A stretch of 64,000 nucleotides of DNA from Streptomyces caniferus. GTDB lineage: Bacteria > Actinomycetota > Actinomycetes > Streptomycetales > Streptomycetaceae. Location: positions 682,001 to 746,000 of the forward strand of contig NZ_BLIN01000003.1 of assembly GCF_009811555.1 (NCBI RefSeq). The letters run 5' to 3'. Positions 1 through 15,586 of this stretch are shown here, piece by piece; the stretch's first letter is position 1; each line of letters begins with the position of its first letter. Both the position numbers and the translations under genes were made by a program. The notes beneath the pieces were generated by a model. That model was not told the DNA's origin. It searched no databases and saw nothing but the letters and a program-made list of their open reading frames with translations.

Positions 1-132
1 TTCCGCAGCGGCCGCCCGTTGCCGTCGTACCGGAGCGGGTTTCACCAGGGCGGGCTCCACTGGAGAGGTGCGGCCGGAGAGGGCTCCACCGGAGAGTTTT
101 GCGCGAAAGGCTTCCGCGAGGAGGACGAGATC

Positions 133-651
133 GTGGCATGGACAACCGGTACCCGGCGGTTCGTGGTCGGGGTGAGCGGTTCGCTGGGCAGTCTCGCGGC
201 GCTCCACCGCGCGGTGGGCGAGGTCCGGCACGGCGGCGCCGAACTGCTGGTGGTCCTGGCTTGGGAAGCACCCGGTGGCGCCCCTGCCTGCCATCGCGCG
301 CCCTGCCCGCCGCTCCTCGCCGCCGTCCACCGGAGGGCGGAGGAACGGCTCCGCGCCGCCTTGGACGCGGCCTTCGTGGGCGACCTGGTCCCGTACCGCG
401 CCACAACGGTGCGGGGCCCGGCGGGCGAGGTACTGGTGGCCGCCGCCGACCATCCGGGTGACGTCCTGGTGGTCGGCGTGGCCCGGGGCGGACGCTGGCG
501 CCGGTTGGTGTGGCCGTCGGTGGCGCGCTACTGCGTGTCCCACGCCACCTGCCCGGTGTTGACCGTGCCGCCCTCGCCGCTCCAACACGACCTCTCGGTG
601 CTGCGCCGCCGCATCGCCATGCGACTTCCCCTTCCGCGAATCGGCCGCTGA
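133..651 (+). CDS. Universal stress protein (UspA family)
   Basis: A 172-residue protein with one Usp domain. It opens with a hydrophobic beta strand (RFVVGVSGS) and ends with the family's nucleotide-loop region: a GVARGG segment, then SVARY and CPVLTVPP, which matches the usual G-x-R-G ... GS-V ... CPVLVV layout in slightly degenerate form. I chose the GTG at 133 because GAGGAGG lies about 9 bases upstream; an in-frame ATG at 19 lacks such a site and would add an atypical tail. Usp proteins of actinomycetes often belong to the DevR/hypoxia regulon, and a DevR/DevS pair lies at 57.7-60.3 kb, but none of the palindromes proposed there is visible upstream of this gene. Cytoplasmic stress role by family only. 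Confidence 0.8.
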   Translation: MAWTTGTRRFVVGVSGSLGSLAALHRAVGEVRHGGAELLVVLAWEAPGGAPACHRAPCPPLLAAVHRRAEERLRAALDAAFVGDLVPYRATTVRGPAGEVLVAAADHPGDVLVVGVARGGRWRRLVWPSVARYCVSHATCPVLTVPPSPLQHDLSVLRRRIAMRLPLPRIGR

Positions 652-874
652 CACCGGTCAGCCATCCGAACAGGCCGCGCGAAATGGCCCATGACAAGCA
701 TCACATCACTGAATGCGATATCGCTGTTACAGTCGCATGCCGATGATGGGGCTGCTGCATCCGGATGGTTTTACAGGTCACTCTTCCGTCGCCAGAAGCA
801 GAAAACTGAACGACCGTATAAATAGCGTCGCGAGGGAACGGCTGCCCGTATCCCCCTACCTTCCTGGAGGACTG

Positions 875-1606
875 ATGGCTCCCACTGAATTAGGTCCTGT
901 CGCCACGCACCCGGCTTCCGAAAGCGAGAGTTTCTACCGCGAACGAGGCGCTTTTGCGATCATGCGGGCTGCGCACTTCCCGGACGACCTGCTCTCGTTC
1001 CTCCAAATGGAGTCCCTGGTTGCCGGGGAAAGCGTGGCCCGGTACGGCTGTGACGCCATCGTCGAACTCGGCTGTTACGACGGCCGGGCCCTGGAAGTGG
1101 CCAGGTTCGCCGGTGTTCGCTATCTCGGCGTCGATGTGAACGGCCGGGCCATCGACGCGCTGCGCCGCCGCATCGCGGACGAAGGGGTGGCGGAGCAGGC
1201 GGCCGCGATCCAGGGGAACGCCCTGCACAGCGAGGAATGGCAGCCCCGACTGCCGGGTCAACACCCCCTTCAGCTCGTTCCGTTCAACCTCCTGGGGAAC
1301 TTCCTGGAGCCGGCCGCCTTGCTGCGTGCCATGCGTGCGGTGGGTGGCACCGCGGTGGTCTCCGTCTTCAATGCCCAACGCGCCACCACCGAGGTGCGTC
1401 GGGCGTATTACTCAGCCTGCGGTATCGACTACCTGACGGAGGAGCCCGGCCCGTACGGCGGCGTCCTGTTCCGCGGCGCCGACGGATTCCAATCGCAGTC
1501 CTTCAGCGGTGAGGGCTTTCATGCGCTCATGGCGGAGGCGGGCATCCGGATCGTCGACGAATCAGCGAACCGCTTCGGGCGGTACGTCACGGTGCAATTC
1601 ACCTGA
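875..1606 (+). CDS. Class I SAM-dependent methyltransferase, NRPS locus
   Basis: A 243-residue protein with a Rossmann methyltransferase fold. Motif I is VELGCYDGRA near residue 67, followed by an acidic end of strand 2 (YLGVDVNGRA). The start is the ATG at 875, directly after CTGGAGGACTG. Residue 6 is encoded by TTA (890-892), the rare leucine codon read by bldA tRNA in Streptomyces, so translation may be restricted to late growth. The gene is 88 bp upstream of the NRPS on the same strand, so it probably methylates the peptide product or a building block. The substrate cannot be read from the sequence. An alternative is a general metabolic methyltransferase, but the context argues against it. 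Confidence 0.8.
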   Translation: MAPTELGPVATHPASESESFYRERGAFAIMRAAHFPDDLLSFLQMESLVAGESVARYGCDAIVELGCYDGRALEVARFAGVRYLGVDVNGRAIDALRRRIADEGVAEQAAAIQGNALHSEEWQPRLPGQHPLQLVPFNLLGNFLEPAALLRAMRAVGGTAVVSVFNAQRATTEVRRAYYSACGIDYLTEEPGPYGGVLFRGADGFQSQSFSGEGFHALMAEAGIRIVDESANRFGRYVTVQFT

Positions 1607-1694
1607 CCGCGGGCGCGATCGTCAGTGAAACTCGCTATACCCGCCCCGCTCCCCCTTTGTCCCGTTTCCCCATCCCGCACCAGGAGGACGCAAG

Positions 1695-7876
<6,182 letters not shown>

Positions 7877-7880
<4 letters not shown>

Positions 7881-8842
7881 CGGCTCCGGCCGCAGCGGCG
7901 GCCTCCCCGCGGCTCGCGGTCATCGGCGCGGGCGCGGTCGGCGGCTTTGTCGCCGCGCACGCCCAGGCCGCCGGACTCGACACGACCCTGTGTACCCGTA
8001 CCCCGCGCGCCGGGTTCGAGGTACACCGCGCCGGACGCGTGCTGCGCGTGCCGGTACGGTGCGCCACCCGGCCCGAGGATCAGCTTCCCTTTGACTGGCT
8101 GCTGTTGGCCATCAAGGCCCAGGACACCGCGGGCGCTGCGCCGTGGTTGCGGCACCTGGTCGGTCCGGGCACGGTCGTCGCCGTCCTGCAGAACGGCGTC
8201 GGCCAGGACCGGCGGGTCGCTCCGCTGGTGGCCGCCGGCACCTGCGTCCTGCCCGTGGTGCTCAACTTCTCCACCGAGCAGGTCGCACCGGGCCGGATCG
8301 TGCACCATGCCGGCGGGCAACTGGTGGTGCCCGACGGCGTGCCGGGAAGGCGGCTCGCGGCGCTGTTCCGGGGCAGCGGGCTACGGGTGACACCGGAGGC
8401 CGACTTCACCAGCGCAGCCTGGCGGAAACTGCTGGCCAATCTCGCGGCCAACCCCCTGACCGCCCTCCTTCAGCAGCGCAACCGCATCTTCGCGGACCCC
8501 GACGTCCGACGGCTCTGCGCCGGCATCCTCGATGAGGGGCTTTCCGTCGCCCGGGCCGAGGGCGCGAACCTGGGCGCCGACGACGTCTCGGCCACGCTCG
8601 CCATGTACGAACGCGCCGCCCGGGCCGACGGCGGCACCACCATGCTCTACGACCGCCTGGCCGGGCGCCCTCTGGAGCACGAGTTCATCACCGGCGAGGT
8701 GGTCGAGGCCGGCCTCCGCAACGGCATTCCGACACCGCTGAACCGCGCCCTGCTCACGATGTTGCGGGCAGTGGACCGCAGCCAACCGGCAAGGGGAAGG
8801 CAGGTATCCGATACCCCGTCCGTTCGAGCAGGACGCCCGTGA
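7877..8842 (+). CDS. Ketopantoate reductase-like (ApbA/PanE) oxidoreductase
   Basis: A 321-residue protein. The start ATG at 7877 overlaps the NRPS stop by 4 bp (ATGA), so the two are translationally coupled. The N-terminus has an NADP-binding GxGxxG motif (VIGAGAVGGF near residue 17). The middle has LLLAIKAQDT and LQNGVGQ, typical of PanE enzymes. The C-terminal helical domain has a conserved Lys (WRKLLANLAANP). PanE family members reduce 2-keto acids such as ketopantoate with NADPH. Coupled to an NRPS, the enzyme may supply or reduce a 2-keto/2-hydroxy acid unit or act on the released product. A purely housekeeping pantothenate role is unlikely given this position. Confidence 0.85.
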
Positions 8843-9040
8843 CCCTCTCGTCCCGGTCAACGCCGAGGGACGGCATTCCCTCCGGTCGGCACGCGCGAGC
8901 GTCCCGGCCGGCTGATCCGCCGACGGTCCGCAACGCACACACGCGGCATGACTGGACCACCTCTCCACGCAACGGAGCGACCTGCGTCCCCGAACTCCTG
9001 CCGCATCCATGCCCCAGGGCGACAACGAACAGGATTGACT

Positions 9041-10126
9041 GTGACCACTGTGCATCCGCTCGTCGACACTTCCCTGCTGCCCTCGGCCACCCACGAGGAG
9101 AAGGTGATCCGCACCGCCCACGCGTTCTACGAGCACCTCATCGGCCTGTGGGCCCCCGCCATCATCGAAGCCGCCCATGAGACCGGGATATTCGCGGCGC
9201 TGGCGGACCGTCCGGTGACCGCCGACGACTTGGCCGCCTCGCTGCACGCCGACCCGCGGACCACCCGCGTGCTGCTCGACGCCCTCTACGCGTACGACGT
9301 CATCGACCGGATCCGCAGCACTGACTCCTTCCTCTACGTGTTGTCCGACGCGGCGCGGGAGTGCCTGCTGCCCGGGGGCGTCTTCAGCATCGCGGGCAAG
9401 ATGGTCCACGACCGCAGGGTCGCCTGGTCCGCATGGGCCAACCTCGGCGAGGTGGTGCGCCAAGGCACCCGCACCGGCACGGAGAACGACAACCAGATAT
9501 CGGAGCGGGACTACGAGTCACTCGTCGGCGGCATCAATTTCTGGGCCCCGCCCATCGTCGATGTGCTGACCGACGAGCTGCGCCGACGCGGCGCAGACGG
9601 CGGCACACCGGCCACCGTGCTCGACGTAGGCTGCGGGACCGGCCTCTACAGTCAGCTGCTGCTGCGCGCCTTCCCCGCCTGGTGCGCGATGGGCCTGGAC
9701 GCCGAGAGGATCGCACCGCTGGCGGCAGCCCAGGGCCAACGACTCGGCGTGGCGGACCGGTTCCTCGTCAGGTCCGGTGACTTCTGGACCGAGGACTGGG
9801 GCACCGGCCATGACCACCTCCTCTTCGCCAACATCTTCCACCTGCTGACACCGGCCTCCGGGCAACGGTTGATGGACCTCGCCGCCCGATCCGTCTCCGC
9901 CACGGGCACGGTCGTCGTCATCGACCAGATCCTCGACGCGGAGCGGGAGGCGAAGACACCTCAGGACCGCTTCGCCCTGCTCTTCGCGGCGTCCATGGCC
10001 AACACCGGTGGCGGCGATGCGTACACGTTCCAGGATTACGACGACTGGTTCGCCGGAGCCGGAATGAAGCGCGTCGCCACCCTGGACGCGCCGATGCACC
10101 GGATCCTTCTGGCCCAACGGCTCTGA
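9041..10126 (+). CDS. SAM-dependent O-methyltransferase-like protein, NRPS locus
   Basis: A 361-residue protein with the layout of small-molecule O-methyltransferases of the hydroxyneurosporene/TcmO type: an N-terminal winged-helix dimerisation region (residues about 30-100, with ETGIFAAL and DDLAASL), then a Rossmann domain with motif [16 protein letters not shown] near residue 190 and an acidic pair (GLDAERIA) after strand 2. I use the GTG at 9041, with ACAGGA 8-13 bases upstream; the frame stays open upstream to 8948 but without a comparable ribosome site. It follows the reductase by about 200 bp on the same strand and is probably the last gene of the NRPS locus. It likely methylates a hydroxyl, carboxyl or amine of the product. 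No substrate call is possible. Confidence 0.82.
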   Translation: MTTVHPLVDTSLLPSATHEEKVIRTAHAFYEHLIGLWAPAIIEAAHETGIFAALADRPVTADDLAASLHADPRTTRVLLDALYAYDVIDRIRSTDSFLYVLSDAARECLLPGGVFSIAGKMVHDRRVAWSAWANLGEVVRQGTRTGTENDNQISERDYESLVGGINFWAPPIVDVLTDELRRRGADGGTPATVLDVGCGTGLYSQLLLRAFPAWCAMGLDAERIAPLAAAQGQRLGVADRFLVRSGDFWTEDWGTGHDHLLFANIFHLLTPASGQRLMDLAARSVSATGTVVVIDQILDAEREAKTPQDRFALLFAASMANTGGGDAYTFQDYDDWFAGAGMKRVATLDAPMHRILLAQRL

Positions 10127-10306
10127 TGGGCCCTCACCAGCTGTCCGCCAGGTCCACGTCACCAGCACAGTCCCCGGCCTGTTGCGGAGCGCCGGCTGTC
10201 CGTCTGAACTATGGTGCAGTGACCTCGGACACCGGGTTCCTCCCCCCGCTCAGCGATGTGCAAAGGGGAAGGGGTGGTCCCTTACTTTCCGGCACCGAAG
10301 AAGAGG

Positions 10307-10657
10307 TCACGTGTGGTGTCGCCGCGGGTGGCATGTGAAGCTTCCCTTGCGTCGGTGCCCCGCACCCATCGTGATGCCGTATTCGAACCGCCCCGCACGC
10401 GGATCTGCGTAGTGCGAGCCCACAACCCCGATGGTCTGCCCCGTGTCCAAGGCTTCGACGGCCAAGCTGAAGCAGTCGCCGTCGGACTTCGTGACGGCCT
10501 GTTCCTTCGCCCAGGCGCAGAACCCCTCGGCAGACCGAGGCGGATGCAGCAGGTCTCCCAACCGCTCCTCGTCGACAGCGAAGCCCATGAACGCCGTCCA
10601 GTCCTCGGGCTCGATACCGCGCAGACGAACCCGCTTGCCAGTCCAGAACGAGGTCAT
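10307..10657 (-). pseudogene. Truncated GNAT N-acetyltransferase
   Basis: A 116-residue frame that starts like a RimJ/RimL-type acetyltransferase (KRVRLRGIEPEDW, then the central strands and TIGVVGSHYADP, FEYGI) and reaches the acetyl-CoA loop GHRRKG. There it breaks into an unrelated basic tail and stops. Family members are about 170-190 residues, so the last third, including helix alpha-4, is missing. It is read here as a 3'-truncated remnant. It lies between two biosynthetic clusters, a position where decayed genes are common. Confidence 0.6.
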
Positions 10658-10828
10658 CCCCTATTCGATCACGAGCAAGACGCGATGCACACGCCAGCCG
10701 GACCCTGCCTGAACCGCTTTGTCATACCGGCGGGGCAAGATCAACCTGGAACGCAGTGGAGCCACGAAACGCTGGTGCGCTGGTGCCCAAAGAAGCGCGT
10801 ACAAACAGTCAAGGCAGCCCCGGGCACC

Positions 10829-10858
10829 GGCTGCTCCCCGCACCCGCGGGGATGGCCC
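10829..10858. repeat. Solitary type I-E CRISPR-repeat-like sequence
   Basis: The bases at 10,831-10,856 contain CTCCCCGCACCCGCGGGGAT, a short CCCCGC/GCGGGG stem in the sequence context of the roughly 29-bp repeats of Streptomyces type I-E CRISPR arrays. Only one copy is seen, with no spaced second copy within several hundred bases and no cas gene in the window. It may be a relic repeat, an orphan leader-end repeat or a chance GC-rich hairpin. Confidence 0.35.
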
Positions 10859-10953
10859 TCGTGAAGCAATACCGAAGGTCCGCGCCACCAGAGGAACAGG
10901 GGAACGAAGACTCTGACGAGTAGCCGAAGCGGCTAAAGGGTGTTTGCCGTCGG

Positions 10954-12366
10954 TCAACGCACCACGCTGTCCGTCGCCGATGGCACCTCCTCTTGCGGCC
11001 GCCGAGCCCTCGGGCAGCGCCGGATCCACATCCACAGGGCCAGCAGGAGGCAAGCCGCCAGGCAGCCGGCTCCCGCCGCGGCCAGGGGCCAGTTGTCTCC
11101 CGTCGCCGCGGTGCTGCCGGGGTCGGCGGCGGGGCCCGCGGCGACCATGCCCAGCCCGGCCGCGACGGTGATGACCGTCTTGGTCAAGCCGGATGCCTCA
11201 CCGGCGCGTTCAGGCCGGATGACACCCTGGGTAGCGGTGAGCGTCAGGGCATTGCCGACACCCAGCGCCGCCCCGCTGGCGGTGACCGCAGCGAGATACG
11301 ACGGCAGTGCGGAGACGAACGCGCCGCCCAGCAGGACCACCGCGCCGGCTCCCAGGCTCGTCGCCATCACCGGCACTGCGCGTACGCTGGTCACCCGGCC
11401 CGCGAAGGGCCCTGCGGCGGCCATTGCCGCCGCAGGCGCAACGAAGGCCACCCCGGCCATCAACGGCGTCAGCTGCTGCCCCTCTTGGAGGGAGAGCGGT
11501 ACGACGAAGAGGAACACCACTGTCGCGGCGTTGGCCACCGCGCCCGCCGCGGTCAACGCCACGAAGGCACCGTTTCGGAACAACGCGGGGGCGATCAGCG
11601 GATCGGCCGTGCGCAGTTCGATCCGTACGAAGGCCGCCAGCGCCACCGCCACCAGGCACAGCGCGCCGAGGTCGGCGGGGGAGGTCCAGCCCCATACCGG
11701 GCCACGGTCGATGAAGAGGGCCAGGGCCGCGATGGTGGCGGTCCCGGTGGCCAGCCCCGGCCAGTCGACGCGCCCGGAGACCGTGGTGTCCCGCGACTCC
11801 TGGGCCCGGCGGGCGCAGATCGCAGCCACCACGCCCAGCGGCACGTTGAGCCAGAACACTGCCCGCCACGACACCATTTGGGTCAGGGCGCCCCCAACGA
11901 AGGGACCGCAGGCGGTGGCCAGTCCGCCGATGCCCAGGGCCCACCCTGTGGCCCGGCCGCGCACGGCGGGCGGAAAGACGTTCGTCAGGAGCGCCAGTCC
12001 GGCCGGCATGATCAACGCGCCGCCCGCGCCCTGTACCACGCGGGCCACCACCAACACCGGCAGCGAGGGCGCCAGTGCGCACCACAGCGACGCCAGTCCG
12101 AACAGCGTCAGTCCCGCGACCAGTAGGCGGCGCCGGCCGAACAGGTCGCTCATCCGGCCCGCGCCCAACATGAGTGTGCCGCACGACAGGAGGTATGCGC
12201 TGACCGCCCACTGCAACTGTCCGGTCGGTACGCCGAGTTCATCCTTGATGTGCGGCAGGGCCAGGTTCAAGGCGAACGAGTCGAGCTGGATGCAGAAGAC
12301 ACCCAACGCGACCGAGACCAGCGCCCAGCGGGCTCCGCTTCGCCCCTCGACTTCCCACACAGTCAC
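10954..12366 (-). CDS. bcmT: MFS drug exporter (DHA2/EmrB-QacA type), likely bicyclomycin export
   Basis: A 470-residue, very hydrophobic protein with about 14 predicted membrane segments. It has MFS motif A (GRMSDLFGRRRLL) after the second segment and the antiporter motif C region (ALGIGGLATACGPFVGG). The start is the GTG at 12,366, with GGGAG just upstream on the minus strand; a second GTG lies two codons later. It is divergent from the bicyclomycin operon with a 534-bp shared intergenic region. Known bcm clusters carry an MFS exporter gene that gives self-protection against this Rho inhibitor, so that role is inferred. The symbol is by analogy. A generic multidrug exporter cannot be excluded. 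Confidence 0.78.
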   Translation of the reverse strand: MTVWEVEGRSGARWALVSVALGVFCIQLDSFALNLALPHIKDELGVPTGQLQWAVSAYLLSCGTLMLGAGRMSDLFGRRRLLVAGLTLFGLASLWCALAPSLPVLVVARVVQGAGGALIMPAGLALLTNVFPPAVRGRATGWALGIGGLATACGPFVGGALTQMVSWRAVFWLNVPLGVVAAICARRAQESRDTTVSGRVDWPGLATGTATIAALALFIDRGPVWGWTSPADLGALCLVAVALAAFVRIELRTADPLIAPALFRNGAFVALTAAGAVANAATVVFLFVVPLSLQEGQQLTPLMAGVAFVAPAAAMAAAGPFAGRVTSVRAVPVMATSLGAGAVVLLGGAFVSALPSYLAAVTASGAALGVGNALTLTATQGVIRPERAGEASGLTKTVITVAAGLGMVAAGPAADPGSTAATGDNWPLAAAGAGCLAACLLLALWMWIRRCPRARRPQEEVPSATDSVVR

Positions 12367-12900
12367 AGCACTCCCTTTCCGCCGCCTCGCCTGGCGGCGG
12401 CGTCGTCTCACGAACGTCTCTGGTTGCAGGGGGTGGGGGGGATTGCTTGCGCCGGAAGGGGCTGCGCTCAGGAGGGCCGGCCCGAGAAGGAACAAGGGCT
12501 TCAAGCCGTGCACGGAACCTGCGCGGAAACTCACCGAAGCTCGGGGCGCCGAAGACGCCAGAACACGAAAGCGGGGGTGGCCTCGGGCAGTGAATGCCCC
12601 GGTCGCCAGCCTCCCGGCTCAGTGAGGTGATTTCACCGTACACCAGACCCTGTGCGGTGTCACGACCCACCGCCGTCCGGAAGGATCCAGCCACCAACGA
12701 CTGGCGACGGAAGAGCGAATACGTCCCGATTCCAGCACTCAGCGTTCCGTTCGGAACCGGTGATTCAGCGGGACTCCCGCGGTCGGGCAGGGCTCCGGAG
12801 CGAACCGTTAATCGCCACGTGATCGACTGACTCAAAACCTGCTTTATCGAGCTGCTCGGCAATCCGTACGGTGGTTCCGTAAGTCGCCAAAGGAACGTCT
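12367..12900. promoter_or_regulatory. Divergent intergenic region between exporter and bcmA
   Basis: 534 bp with no convincing gene. It must hold the promoters for the exporter (leftward) and the bcm operon (rightward). The most visible feature is a small palindrome, GGTGATTTCACC at 12,626-12,637 (5-bp arms), a possible operator. AAAGGA lies at 12,889-12,894, 6 bases before the bcmA GTG. No clear -35/-10 pair could be fixed by eye. Confidence 0.45.
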
Positions 12901-13731
12901 GTGCGGACATCGTGGGGCTCGCTACAGCGTGACCACGATGCAGCTTCCGCCGCCTGCCCACCCCCATACCTGGTTGGTGCCATGCCGTTCGAAGTGACAT
13001 CCTCTCTCGCCATTCCGAAGACGACTTCACCGCCTTCGCGCAGAAGGCGTTACAAAACCGAGATAGCGTTTGTCTCTCCAGTCTCCGACCGCCATACCTT
13101 CGAAGAGCACAGCCACTGTTTCCTGGGTATCAGCCTGGAGAACAGCAACTTCCGCCCGATCAAGGTACGCAGCATGGTCGAGTGGATATCCCGAAGATTC
13201 TCACGGTGTACCGTACTCGTCGGCGACAGCATTCATCGCATCACCCTGGAGTCCACCCGCGGCCTATGTCCTCCGGAAGCCCTGACCGAAGCACTACGCC
13301 TGGGGCGTGAATTCATCGACGAACAGGCCCATATTTTCGATGATTTCCGGGACCGGACGGACTTCACCTTCATCAACTGTAGCGAGGTCCAGACCTCGGA
13401 CGCCTACCAGAGCTATCACCGGTCCCTGCGGGATTACTTCATCCAGGATGCCGATTTTTGCACCTCCGTAGAGGCGTTCGGTCGCCGCTACCACAGCAAG
13501 CACTCCAACGGCGCCTCGGAAGCGGAACTGGAACGGCGTATCCAGATGTCCTCGGACTACTTCCTCGAAGAGTTCGCCATATTCTGCTGCCTCAAAGAAC
13601 GCGGCCTGCCAGTCATGCTCTATCCAGGATCGTTCAGCACGCTCTCCGAAATCGCCGCGGGCGAGCACGAGGGAGCGCCAAAAGAACTACGCGACCTGAT
13701 CGTGGTGTCCCTTAAACTCCAAGGACGGTGA
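12901..13731 (+). CDS. bcmA: Cyclodipeptide synthase BcmA (cyclo-Ile-Leu)
   Basis: A 276-residue cyclodipeptide synthase. These enzymes use two aminoacyl-tRNAs to make a diketopiperazine; BcmA of known bicyclomycin producers makes cyclo(L-Ile-L-Leu). The hallmark nucleophile motif is present as HCFLGISLENSNF (Ser78). The second signature is Y220-x3-E224 in DYFLEEFAIF, matching the Tyr/Glu pair of AlbC, followed by LPVMLYPGSF. The start is GTG 12,901 with AAAGGA 6 bases upstream; an internal ATG at 12,982 would give 249 residues, nearer the usual family size, but has a poorer ribosome site. The gene overlaps the next by GTGA. It is visibly less GC-rich than its neighbours. Specificity rests on the cluster, not on pocket residues. 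Confidence 0.93.
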   Translation: MRTSWGSLQRDHDAASAACPPPYLVGAMPFEVTSSLAIPKTTSPPSRRRRYKTEIAFVSPVSDRHTFEEHSHCFLGISLENSNFRPIKVRSMVEWISRRFSRCTVLVGDSIHRITLESTRGLCPPEALTEALRLGREFIDEQAHIFDDFRDRTDFTFINCSEVQTSDAYQSYHRSLRDYFIQDADFCTSVEAFGRRYHSKHSNGASEAELERRIQMSSDYFLEEFAIFCCLKERGLPVMLYPGSFSTLSEIAAGEHEGAPKELRDLIVVSLKLQGR

Positions 13732-14705
13732 CCGTGTCCGCAGCACGCTCTGCCGACGTGCCCGAGATCCGGCGCGGCCGGATCTACCAGGACGTCTACC
13801 GCAAACGCGTCGACACCCAGCTGGTGACTTCCACGGCTGCGCTGGAGCGCGCCCGCATCGAGGGCGACTGCCTCATCTTCGAGGGGGACGACCAGGCATG
13901 GAAACGGGCCCTGGGTGATGGGCTGTTCCTCCTGGCCATTCCACCGGAGCTGGGCGTCCGGGGCGGCGACGCATTCTCCGCCCAGTTCTACCAGGGTGCT
14001 TCCGCGCCGCCCTACGGGCGTTACCGTGAGCTGACCTCGGAACATTTCGGTGACGCATTACTCGGGTTCCATCAACGGACCAATCAGATCGAACAGTTCC
14101 TACTGGAGCGGCGCTTCTGGGAGCGTTGCTATCCCCCCGAGATAGCCGAACTCGGCGAGGAACTCACCCATCTGTCGCGCCAGGTTATCCGCTCGGTTCT
14201 CTGCTATGCCGGCATCCCTGAGAAGGACTGGGAACAGGCCACGGGCGGCTGCACCGAGGCGGCCGGCTCGTATCACCTCACCTTCAACCACTACCGTCCC
14301 GCCCACGACGCCGACGGCCTCAACTCCCATAAGGACGACGGATTCATCACCCTCCTGCGGGCCACAGCTCCCGGGCTGGAAGTCAGCCGCGCCGACCGGT
14401 GGGAAGCGGTGGTGCCCGAACCCGGTTACTTCATCATCAACTTCGGTCTTTCGATGGAGATCCTGACCGCGCACTGCGCTGCTCCGGTGACGGCGATCAT
14501 GCACCGGGTGGCGCGACAGACCACGGACCGCTCCACGTTCGGGCACTTCAGCTCCAGCAACTGCGCGCCTGGATCGGATGAGGGAATCTACCGCTATCTT
14601 CCGGGTATCGGCCTGGACCGCGTCTGCGGCTCCCGTGAACTCATCGACGAGAACGACTCCGAAATATACGAAGGCACCGTGAACCCGGAAGGGCGCACCC
14701 CGTGA
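13728..14705 (+). CDS. bcmB: 2OG-Fe(II) oxygenase BcmB
   Basis: A 325-residue isopenicillin-N-synthase-like oxygenase. The iron triad is visible as HKDDG (His and Asp, near residue 204) and the distal His in IMHRVARQ, with 2-oxoglutarate-binding Arg and Ser in RSTFGHF. FIINFGLSMEILT is the conserved strand before the distal His. Its start overlaps the bcmA stop (GTGA). A TTA codon at 14,058-14,060 (residue 111) is the only TTA I found in the operon and would make it bldA dependent. By order it is BcmB, one of six oxidases that decorate cyclo(Ile-Leu) in bicyclomycin synthesis. I do not assign the exact step from sequence. Confidence 0.9.
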   Translation: MTVSAARSADVPEIRRGRIYQDVYRKRVDTQLVTSTAALERARIEGDCLIFEGDDQAWKRALGDGLFLLAIPPELGVRGGDAFSAQFYQGASAPPYGRYRELTSEHFGDALLGFHQRTNQIEQFLLERRFWERCYPPEIAELGEELTHLSRQVIRSVLCYAGIPEKDWEQATGGCTEAAGSYHLTFNHYRPAHDADGLNSHKDDGFITLLRATAPGLEVSRADRWEAVVPEPGYFIINFGLSMEILTAHCAAPVTAIMHRVARQTTDRSTFGHFSSSNCAPGSDEGIYRYLPGIGLDRVCGSRELIDENDSEIYEGTVNPEGRTP

Positions 14706-15586
14706 CTCAACGACCCATGGCTCTTGAGCGCGCCCAGGAAACCGCGGAGGGGATTGCCTTCGAAAGGGCCTACGGCCTTCCGCGAGCACTACGCGATGGG
14801 TGCTTTCTGCTGGAGATCCCCCCAGAAATCGACCTCACCCCGGGAATCGAGCTCTCCCGGCAATTCTACCGGCCGTTGCAGGACGGTCCTGAGGAAACCC
14901 GGCCCTACCGAGGGTTCCGCGACCTGGAGGGCATCTATTTCGACCGGGAGCACTTCCAGACCGAACACCTCCTCATTGACGGCCCGGCCCGCCGGCAGCA
15001 TTTTCCTCCCGACGTCATGGCCATGACCGACCGCATGCACGGCCTGGCCGTCCACGTCCTGCGCACCGTTCTCACCCACCTCGGCGTCCCCGGCCACCTG
15101 TGGCCCACCCTCACCGGCAACGCTGTCGAAGGCGGCGGAATCCAGTGGTTCGCCGCCAACCACTACCGCCCCGAGCGCGCCCAACTCGGCTGCGCCCCGC
15201 ACAAGGACACCGGCTTCGTCACCGTCCTCTACATCGAACAGGAGGGCCTTGAGGTCCGTGTGGACGGCGGCTGGACCCCGATCGAGCCGGTCCCTGGCTA
15301 CTTCGTCGTGAACTTCGGCGCGGCCTTCGAACTACTCACCCGGCGACTTGCCACCCCCGTCCAGGCAATCCTGCACCGGGTGCAGCACTGCACTCCCTCC
15401 GGCGACGCCGACCGGTTCTCCTTCGCCGCCTTCGTCAACCCGCCCGCCGACGGATTGCTCTACCAAGTGCACGCCGACGGCGCGGCGGCCGCAGCCCGCA
15501 GCTCCAAGGAATTCCTGCGCGAATTCAACGAGAAGACCTGGTCGGACCAGTACGAGGACTTCGGTATCTCGGGAGCGACCGCATGA
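14702..15586 (+). CDS. bcmC: 2OG-Fe(II) oxygenase BcmC
   Basis: A 294-residue paralogue of the preceding enzyme. It has APHKDTGFVTVLY (metal His/Asp), YFVVNFGAAFELLT, distal His in AILHRVQH, and the 2OG Arg/Ser pair in DRFSFAAF. It overlaps bcmB by 4 bp (GTGA) and bcmD by 4 bp (ATGA). A later in-frame ATG at 14,717 is an alternative start. It lacks the longer N-terminal extension of BcmB. In known clusters BcmC is one of the hydroxylases acting on the diketopiperazine side chains. The sequence shows an intact active site but not which carbon it attacks. Confidence 0.9.
   Translation: MTQRPMALERAQETAEGIAFERAYGLPRALRDGCFLLEIPPEIDLTPGIELSRQFYRPLQDGPEETRPYRGFRDLEGIYFDREHFQTEHLLIDGPARRQHFPPDVMAMTDRMHGLAVHVLRTVLTHLGVPGHLWPTLTGNAVEGGGIQWFAANHYRPERAQLGCAPHKDTGFVTVLYIEQEGLEVRVDGGWTPIEPVPGYFVVNFGAAFELLTRRLATPVQAILHRVQHCTPSGDADRFSFAAFVNPPADGLLYQVHADGAAAAARSSKEFLREFNEKTWSDQYEDFGISGATA

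Noticed and set aside
10940..12625. Long plus-strand frame over the exporter gene
   Set aside because: The minus strand encodes a clear 14-segment MFS protein; the plus frame is Ala/Pro/Arg-rich shadow sequence.
12239..13030. Minus-strand frame across the exporter-bcmA intergenic region
   Set aside because: It overlaps the exporter N-terminus and bcmA, lacks motifs and runs through the shared promoter region.
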